Assembly: GCF_035917675.1 (NCBI RefSeq)
Contig: NZ_CP109104.1
Span: 5,146,001-5,210,000, forward strand
DNA from: Streptomyces sp. NBC_01775
Lineage (GTDB): Bacteria > Actinomycetota > Actinomycetes > Streptomycetales > Streptomycetaceae
DNA length: 64,000 bases
Direction: 5' to 3'
Made by a program: the position numbers and the translations under genes. Every line of letters begins with the position of its first letter. Positions within the stretch are counted from its first letter, which is position 1. Below are positions 58,651 to 64,000 of this stretch, in pieces. The notes beneath the pieces are model-generated. The model was not told the origin of the DNA. It did not search any database and saw nothing but the letters and a program-made list of their open reading frames with translations.

Positions 58651-59790
58651 TCATGCCCCGCCCCTGCCCTCGGAAGCTTCGCCCTTCTCTGCCGACGCCC
58701 CGCCCTTCCCTGCCGACGCCCCGCCGCTTTCCGTCGTCGCCCTCCCGGATTCCGCCGTCGCCCCGCGTGGAGCAGGCACGTCGGCCACACCCACGCCCGG
58801 CTGCCATGGCGCGCCCGGCACCACCAGCGGATCGCCCGTCACGGGGCAGGGCACGACAACCGACTCCAGCCCGAAGACCTCGCGCACCAGCTCCGCGTTC
58901 ACGATGTCGCCGGGCGGGCCCTGCGCCACGAGGCGGCCCTCCTTCATGGCGACGAGGTGATCGGCGTAGCGCGCGGCCTGGTTGAGGTCGTGCAGGACCA
59001 TCACCACCGTGCGGCCCAGCGCCCCCTCACCCGTCGATGCGTCCCCTGCCGACGCGACCCCCGACGACGCGTCCCCCGTCGCCGCGTCTCCCGACGACGC
59101 CTCGGCCCTCGACGGGTCACCCGTCGACGAGGCGAGCTGCCGCACCAGGTCCAGCACTTCCACCTGGTGGGCGATGTCCAGGTAGGTCGTCGGCTCGTCC
59201 AGCAGCAGCAGGTCCGTCTCCTGCGCCAGGGCCATCGCGATCCACACCCGCTGCCGCTGACCCCCCGACAACTCATCGACGGGGCGGTCGCCGAGCGCGG
59301 TCACATCCGTGCGTTCCATGGCGTCCGTGACGGCCCGCTCGTCCTCCCGCGACCACTGCTGCCACCACCGCTGGTGCGGCTGGCGGCCCCGCGAGACCAG
59401 GTCGGAGACGGTGATCGCCTCGGGCGCCACGGGGGATTGGGGCAGCAGCCCGATCGACTGGGCGATCTTCCGCGTGGGCAGCCGCGCCAGTTCCTCGCCG
59501 TCCAGCAGCACCGCGCCCGCGCGCGGCTTCAGCAGGCGGCCCAGCGCCCGCAGCGTCGTGGACTTGCCGCACGCGTTCGGGCCGACGACGACGGTGACCT
59601 GGCCGTCGGGTATGTCCAGGTCCAGGTGTTCGACGACCGTGCGGTCCTCGTAGGCGAGTGTCAGCCCGCGTGCGGCGAGACGTCCGGCGCCACCCGCCCC
59701 GGCGACGGCCCCGGCGACGGTGTCGGCATCCCCATCCTTGGCGAGGCTGTGGGTCCCCCCGGCGAGGCCGTGGGTGTCGGATGTGCTCAT
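58651..59790 (-). CDS. Iron-siderophore ABC transporter ATPase (FecE/FhuC type)
   Basis: This 379-residue ATPase has Walker [21 protein letters not shown], signature [18 protein letters not shown], Walker [17 protein letters not shown] and the H-loop [15 protein letters not shown]. An Asp/Ala/Ser/Gly tandem-repeat insert of about 35 residues splits Walker B from the H-loop, and the C-terminal ~40 residues are another repeat. The ATG overlaps the TGA of the upstream permease gene. Confidence 0.93.
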   Translation of the reverse strand: MSTSDTHGLAGGTHSLAKDGDADTVAGAVAGAGGAGRLAARGLTLAYEDRTVVEHLDLDIPDGQVTVVVGPNACGKSTTLRALGRLLKPRAGAVLLDGEELARLPTRKIAQSIGLLPQSPVAPEAITVSDLVSRGRQPHQRWWQQWSREDERAVTDAMERTDVTALGDRPVDELSGGQRQRVWIAMALAQETDLLLLDEPTTYLDIAHQVEVLDLVRQLASSTGDPSRAEASSGDAATGDASSGVASAGDASTGEGALGRTVVMVLHDLNQAARYADHLVAMKEGRLVAQGPPGDIVNAELVREVFGLESVVVPCPVTGDPLVVPGAPWQPGVGVADVPAPRGATAESGRATTESGGASAGKGGASAEKGEASEGRGGA

Positions 59791-61073
59791 TGCGCGGCTC
59801 CACTGCGGCTGCGGCCGGTACGGCCGGTACTTCCCCTGCCGGCACGGCCACCGGCACGACCGTCGGCACGACCGCCAGTACGGCCACCAGTACGGCCACC
59901 GGTACGGCTTCGGCTGACGCGGTCGCGGTCGCGGCCGGCGCGCCCGCCGCCGCCCGTCCGCATGATCAGCCAGATCAGATACGGGGCACCGACCGCCGCC
60001 GTCAAGACGCCCACCGGCAGCTCCGTGGGCGCGAACAGCTTGCGGGCCAGCAGGTCTCCCAGGGTGACGACGAACGCGCCCAGCAGCGCCGAGGACAGCA
60101 GCGGTATCTGTGCCGTGCGCGTGAGGCGGCGCGCGATCTGCGGCGCCAGGAGCGCGACGAAGTCGACGGGACCGGCCGCGCCCGTCGCGACGGAGGCCAG
60201 CACCACACCGGTGATCACCAGCAGCAACCGGTCCCGGCCCAGGCGGACGCCGAGCGCGGTGGCGGTGTCGTCGTCCAGCGTCACGTTGCGCTGGGCCCGC
60301 GCCGCCCACACCACGCACGGCAGCATCACCAGCAGCGCGACGGCCAGTGGCCCCGCCTGGTCCCAGCCGCGCCCGTTGAGGGAGCCGGTCATCCACACCT
60401 TCGCCTGCTGGGCCACCAGATAGTCGCCCTTGGTCAAGAAGAGCTGGGTGACCGAGCGCAGCGCCACGGAGAAGCCGATGCCGATCAGCACGAAGCGCGC
60501 GGCATGCAGCCCGCCCCGCCACGCGAACACGTAGACGAGGGCCGCCGCCAGCAGGCCGCCGGTGACCGACAGGTAGGGCAGCGTCGTGGAGGAGGTGACG
60601 CCGTACGTCATCGCGCCGACCGTCAGCGCCGAGGCCCCGTGCGTGACTCCGATGATCTCGGGGCTGGCCAGCGGGTTGCGGGCGACGGTCTGGATCAGTC
60701 CGCCCGCCACTCCGAGCGCGGCGCCCGCCATCAGCCCGACGACCATGCGGGGCGTCCGCAGCGTGCCGACGACCAGTTCGTCGGGGGACGGCCGGCCGAA
60801 GAGCACCTTGACGACCTCGGTGGGCGAGACGGTCGTCTCTCCCAGCGTCAGATTCGCGACGACGGCGGCGAAGAGGGCCACGGCGAGGACGACGGCCACC
60901 GCAGCGCCGCGCCGGTGCACGAGCCAGGAACTTTTGCGCCCCCGCACCACCGCGTACCCGGCGGGCCGGGTGCCGGACCCCACGGACCGGTTGCCGGACG
61001 CCGCGGGCCGGGTGCCGGGCGCCCCCGCGGGCCGGGCGCCGTTTCCGGCGGGCGGGGTGCTGAGCGCGCTCAC
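59787..61073 (-). CDS. FecCD-family iron-siderophore permease 2
   Basis: This 428-residue permease has ten membrane helices. It has the [44 protein letters not shown] entry segment and [19 protein letters not shown], the ATPase-coupling region. GTG at 61073 overlaps the stop of the first permease gene (GTGA). The C-terminal ~50 residues are an Arg/Gly/Thr tandem-repeat tail with TGGR units. Confidence 0.92.
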   Translation of the reverse strand: MSALSTPPAGNGARPAGAPGTRPAASGNRSVGSGTRPAGYAVVRGRKSSWLVHRRGAAVAVVLAVALFAAVVANLTLGETTVSPTEVVKVLFGRPSPDELVVGTLRTPRMVVGLMAGAALGVAGGLIQTVARNPLASPEIIGVTHGASALTVGAMTYGVTSSTTLPYLSVTGGLLAAALVYVFAWRGGLHAARFVLIGIGFSVALRSVTQLFLTKGDYLVAQQAKVWMTGSLNGRGWDQAGPLAVALLVMLPCVVWAARAQRNVTLDDDTATALGVRLGRDRLLLVITGVVLASVATGAAGPVDFVALLAPQIARRLTRTAQIPLLSSALLGAFVVTLGDLLARKLFAPTELPVGVLTAAVGAPYLIWLIMRTGGGGRAGRDRDRVSRSRTGGRTGGRTGGRADGRAGGRAGRGSTGRTGRSRSGAAQ

Positions 61074-62155
61074 GCGGGCACCGCCTTCCTGCGTACCAGG
61101 GCCACCAGGAACGGCACCCCGATCAGCGCGGTCATCACCCCGGCGGGCACCTCGCCCGGCGGCATCACCAGGCGGCCCACCACGTCGGAGACCAGCAGGA
61201 CGACGGGCCCCAGCAGCGCGGCCATCGGCAGCAGCCACCGGTGGGCGCCGCCCACGAGCGCGCGGGCGATATGCGGAACGGCCAGCCCCACAAAGGCGAT
61301 CGGCCCGGCCGCCGCGACCCCGGCGCCGGTCAGCACGGTGGCCCCCAGCCCGCCGAGGATCCGTACCCGCGCGACCCGCTGGCCCAGCCCCTTCGCGGTG
61401 TCCTCGCCCAGCGCGAGCGCGTCCAGCCCTCGCGCGACCGAGAGGACGAGCACGACACCGGCCAGCAGGAACGGCCAGATCTGCCCGGCGATTTCCGCGT
61501 CGCGGTCCGAGAGGGAGCCGACCTGCCAGAAGCGGAACTCGTCCATGGCGGCGGCGCGTGTCGTCAGGATGCCGGAGACGACGGCGACCAGCAGCGCGTT
61601 GACGGCGGCGCCCGCCAGCGCCAGCTTGACCGGTGTGGCGCCGCCGCGTCCGCGAGCGGCCACCGCGTAGACGGCGACTGCCGCGAAGCCCGCGCCCACG
61701 AAGGCGAACCACACGTAGCCGCTGAGCGAGTGGACCCCGGCGAACGCGATGGCGCACACGACCCCGAGCGAGGCGCCCTGGCTGATGCCGAGGATGCCGG
61801 GCTCGGCGATGGGGTTGCGGGTGACGCCCTGCATGACGGTCCCGGCGAGGCCGAGCGCGGCGCCCACCATGACGCCGACGAGGGTGCGCGGCACCCGCAT
61901 GGTGCGGATGACATCGGCGGCCTTGCTGTCGCCGCCGTGCAGCAGCACGTGCCACACCTGGTCCGGTGCGATGGAGCGGCTGCCGAGCGCGAGGCTCAGC
62001 AGCACGGCCACGGCCAGCCCGCCCGCGGCGGCCAGGACCCAGGCGAGGCGGCGCGCGAGCACGGCCCGGCGCGGGGTCCGCAGCGCGGCGGCCTCAGTGC
62101 CGCTACCGCCGTGTGGCGCCCCGGCAGGGCTGGCGGTGGGCACGGCGGCAGGCAT
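61070..62155 (-). CDS. FecCD-family iron-siderophore permease 1
   Basis: This 361-residue permease opens the four-gene ferric-siderophore operon. It has [50 protein letters not shown] and the matching [17 protein letters not shown] segment. GAGGA six bases before ATG 62155 supports the start. The iron box lies 55 bp upstream. Confidence 0.93.
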   Translation of the reverse strand: MPAAVPTASPAGAPHGGSGTEAAALRTPRRAVLARRLAWVLAAAGGLAVAVLLSLALGSRSIAPDQVWHVLLHGGDSKAADVIRTMRVPRTLVGVMVGAALGLAGTVMQGVTRNPIAEPGILGISQGASLGVVCAIAFAGVHSLSGYVWFAFVGAGFAAVAVYAVAARGRGGATPVKLALAGAAVNALLVAVVSGILTTRAAAMDEFRFWQVGSLSDRDAEIAGQIWPFLLAGVVLVLSVARGLDALALGEDTAKGLGQRVARVRILGGLGATVLTGAGVAAAGPIAFVGLAVPHIARALVGGAHRWLLPMAALLGPVVLLVSDVVGRLVMPPGEVPAGVMTALIGVPFLVALVRRKAVPA

Positions 62156-62209
62156 CGCGTTCCTCGGTGCGTACGACGGGCGGGATCGCTGAAAGAGGCG
62201 GAGCGGAGC

Positions 62210-62226
62210 AGGTAAGGCGGACCTAA
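62210..62226. promoter_or_regulatory. Iron box (DmdR1/IdeR-type operator)
   Basis: On the minus strand TTAGGTCCGCCTTACCT matches the actinobacterial iron box TTAGGTTAGGCTAACCTAA at 13 of 19 positions. It sits between the siderophore operon and the HAD gene, so iron-loaded DmdR1 should repress uptake when iron is enough. Confidence 0.7.
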
Positions 62227-62250
62227 GTGTAAGGCGTAGGGCAAGGCACA

Positions 62251-63063
62251 ATGATCGACATGGTTTCGCACGCTTCGTCCCCCACGACCTCCCCCACGAC
62301 CCCCGGCACGGCGTCCCCCACGGCCCCTGGCCCGGAGTCCGCCACCGCCTCTCGCACGGCGTCCCCCTCCGAGCCCATTGAGGCTTCCCCCACGGCGGCA
62401 CCCGTAGCCCCCCGCACGGCATCCTTCGACGCGGCCCGCGCGGCCGGTGCCCCGGGAACCCTGACCATCGGCTTCGACCTCGACATGACGCTGATCGACT
62501 CCCGCCCCGGCATCCACGCGGCCTGGCGCAGGCTGTCCGCCGAGACCGGGGTGCGGGTCGACGCGGACCTGGTCGTCTCCCGGCTCGGCCCGCCGCTCAC
62601 CCAGGAGCTGGCCCACTGGTTCGCCGAGGAGGACATCCCGGCAGCCGCCGAGCACTACCGCGCGCTGTACCCCGACTACGCGATCGAGCCGAGCCCCGCC
62701 CTCGCGGGCGCCCGCGAGGCCTTCGCCGCCGTCCGGGAGGCGGGCGGACGCGCGCTCGTCGTCACCGCCAAGCACCGGCCCAGCGCCCAACTGCACCTGG
62801 AACACCTGGGCATGGAACCCGACCTGCTCATAGGCGAACTCTGGGCCGAGGGCAAGGCGGAGGCCCTGGTCGAGCACCGCGCCGCCGCGTACGTCGGCGA
62901 CCACGTGGGGGACGTGCGAGGAGCGCGCACGGCCGGAGTGGTCTCCGTCGCCGTCGCCACGGGACCGTGCTCGGAAGCGGAACTGACCGAGGCGGGCGCC
63001 GACATCGTCCTGCCCGACCTGACGGCCTTCCCCCGCTGGCTGCGGGAGTTCACACGCCCCTAG
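62251..63063 (+). CDS. HAD-superfamily phosphatase (phosphoglycolate phosphatase-like)
   Basis: This 270-residue protein has a Pro/Ser/Thr/Ala-rich N-terminal tail of about 65 residues, then motif I FDLDMTLIDS (nucleophile and acid Asp), a helical cap, motif II VVTAKHR, Lys in EGKAEALVEH and motif IV YVGDHVGDVRGART. A phosphoglycolate or nucleotide phosphatase role is likely. ATG 62251 has AAGG four bases upstream; ATG 62260 is an alternative. It diverges from the siderophore operon across the iron box. Confidence 0.87.
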   Translation: MIDMVSHASSPTTSPTTPGTASPTAPGPESATASRTASPSEPIEASPTAAPVAPRTASFDAARAAGAPGTLTIGFDLDMTLIDSRPGIHAAWRRLSAETGVRVDADLVVSRLGPPLTQELAHWFAEEDIPAAAEHYRALYPDYAIEPSPALAGAREAFAAVREAGGRALVVTAKHRPSAQLHLEHLGMEPDLLIGELWAEGKAEALVEHRAAAYVGDHVGDVRGARTAGVVSVAVATGPCSEAELTEAGADIVLPDLTAFPRWLREFTRP

Positions 63064-63119
63064 GGGCCGGACTCACGTGACCCCCCGGCCCGGGGGTCAC
63101 GCCCCCTTGAGGCGCCGGT

Positions 63120-63353
63120 TCAAGCGCCCTCGGCGGCCCGACGCTGTGCCCTGGCCGTGCGGACGACCCCGGCGGCGGCCAGCGCGAATCCGGCGCCCAT
63201 CAGCATGCAGACGAAATAGGCGGGCGCCGGGAGCGGTGTGGTGCCCAGGAAGAGCGGAGCGACGGTGGCGAGCGTGGCCACCGCCCCGACCAGGGAGACG
63301 ATCCCGCCGATTCGTACGAGAAGATCACCGGCGGAGGGAGTTTCAGTGTTCAC
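63120..63353 (-). CDS. Small two-helix membrane protein
   Basis: This 77-residue protein has two hydrophobic segments (IGGIVSLVGAVATLATVAPLFL and YFVCMLMGAGFALAAAGVV) with a short outside loop and a basic C-terminus. It begins with GTG. The family is not recognised. It converges on the HAD gene. The 271-bp gap up to the cold-shock gene shows a GCGGGTC...GGCCCGC hairpin and no gene. Confidence 0.7.
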   Translation of the reverse strand: MNTETPSAGDLLVRIGGIVSLVGAVATLATVAPLFLGTTPLPAPAYFVCMLMGAGFALAAAGVVRTARAQRRAAEGA

Positions 63354-63624
63354 CCGCCCAGGGTAGATCGCACTGCGGGCGCTCTCCCAAACGGTGCGGG
63401 CGCTCTCTCAGCGGCACCGGGGGGTGCCCAAGAACCACTCGGTGGCACCTTGCCACCAGGGCGGGGGCCATTAACCTTGGTGGTAGCGGGTCTTTCGGCC
63501 CGCTCGACTGCTCTTCAGGGGGGTTGGGGGGCCATCGCAGGCGACCTTCGCCCCAGTACAGCAGACCCATTTTCCAGTAGCCGCAGCCCGGTGCTTCCGG
63601 ACGAGTACGAGGACGAGGACAGAC

Positions 63625-64000
63625 GTGCCTACCGGCAAGGTCAAGTGGTTCAACAGCGAGAAGGGCTTCGGCTTTCTCTCCCGTGACGACGGCGGCGACG
63701 TCTTCGTGCACTCGTCAGTGCTCCCGGACGGCGTGGACGCGCTGAAGCCGGGCCAGCGCGTGGAGTTCGGCGTGGTCGCCGGACAGCGGGGTGACCAGGC
63801 GCTTTCCGTGACGATGCTGGACCCGGCCCCGTCCGTGGCTGCGGCGCAGCGCCGCAAGCCGGACGAGCTGGCCTCGATCGTGCAGGATCTGACGACGCTG
63901 CTTGACGGCGTCTCCCAGTCCCTGGAGCGCGGGCGCTACCCCGACAAGCAGCACGGCCACAAGATCGCCGGCTTGCTTCGCGCCGTCGCCGACCAGCTCG
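63625..64000 (+). CDS. Two-part cold-shock protein (3' end outside window)
   Basis: At least 125 residues. The first ~66 are a complete cold-shock domain (TGKVKWFNSEKGFGFLS, DVFVHSSVLP with RNP1 and RNP2), and the remaining ~60 form a helical extension (RRKPDELASIVQDLTTLLDG, then KIAGLLRAVADQL). The frame runs off the window, and by comparison with family length only a few residues are missing. GTG at 63625 follows GAGGACGAGGAC. The extension distinguishes it from the 67-residue protein at 13586 and may mediate protein contacts. Confidence 0.9.
   Translation, partial: MPTGKVKWFNSEKGFGFLSRDDGGDVFVHSSVLPDGVDALKPGQRVEFGVVAGQRGDQALSVTMLDPAPSVAAAQRRKPDELASIVQDLTTLLDGVSQSLERGRYPDKQHGHKIAGLLRAVADQL

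Overview
The window is chromosomal DNA from a Streptomyces or close relative. The evidence is very high G+C with strong G/C bias at third codon positions, frequent GTG starts, GTGA/ATGA start-stop overlaps, a solitary GroEL2 behind CIRCE elements, a DasR-type operator at a nagKA pair, a trehalose/glucosylglycerate cluster and a HelD RNA polymerase factor. From memory the gene order resembles the S. coelicolor segment with cdgB, nagKA and groEL2. I see no tRNA, rRNA, insertion sequence, prophage or CRISPR, so this looks like core chromosome. All product names come from reading motifs, not from database searches.

Layout. 1-8.4 kb: the end of a PAS-GGDEF diguanylate cyclase, a membrane-anchored carbohydrate-binding protein, the GlcNAc operon nagK-nagA-pfkB with its divergent Tat lipoprotein sugar-binding protein, and otsB. 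8.4-13.2 kb: otsA and gpgS, then a SAM-I riboswitch in front of a zinc-ribbon threonine-synthase-like enzyme, followed by a MoaD/ThiS-like sulfur carrier ending in Gly-Gly. 13.2-21.2 kb: cold-shock protein, groEL2, several small secreted proteins, a VOC protein and a methyltransferase. 21.2-28 kb: a TetR/MFS pair with matching operators, a Uma2 nuclease-like protein, and an rpiR-murQ-PTS unit for MurNAc. 28-37 kb: small hypothetical proteins, two MFS exporters, an HD protein, CutC, an ArsR-type regulator behind three palindromic operators, two alpha/beta hydrolases, a tetR relic and a PLP dehydratase. 37-49.5 kb: HelD, a GT87 transferase overlapping a degenerate AMP-binding protein, and an XPB-type helicase with its partner. 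49.5-64 kb: a peptidase/esterase start-stop coupled to an osmoprotectant ABC importer, a serine hydrolase, an iron-siderophore ABC operon with an iron box, a HAD phosphatase and a second cold-shock protein cut by the window end.

Themes. Amino-sugar recycling (nagKA, murQ/PTS, a DasR-like site on cutC) and stress or osmolyte functions (ots, gpgS, osmoprotectant uptake, chaperone, cold shock) dominate. Short tandem repeats of 11-22 bp are unusually common, both between genes and as in-frame insertions inside enzymes. The most promising uncharacterised system is the SAM-riboswitch-controlled threonine-synthase homologue next to a sulfur carrier. I infer it may make homocysteine from O-phosphohomoserine with a protein-borne sulfur donor, in parallel with the CysM/CysO route to cysteine.
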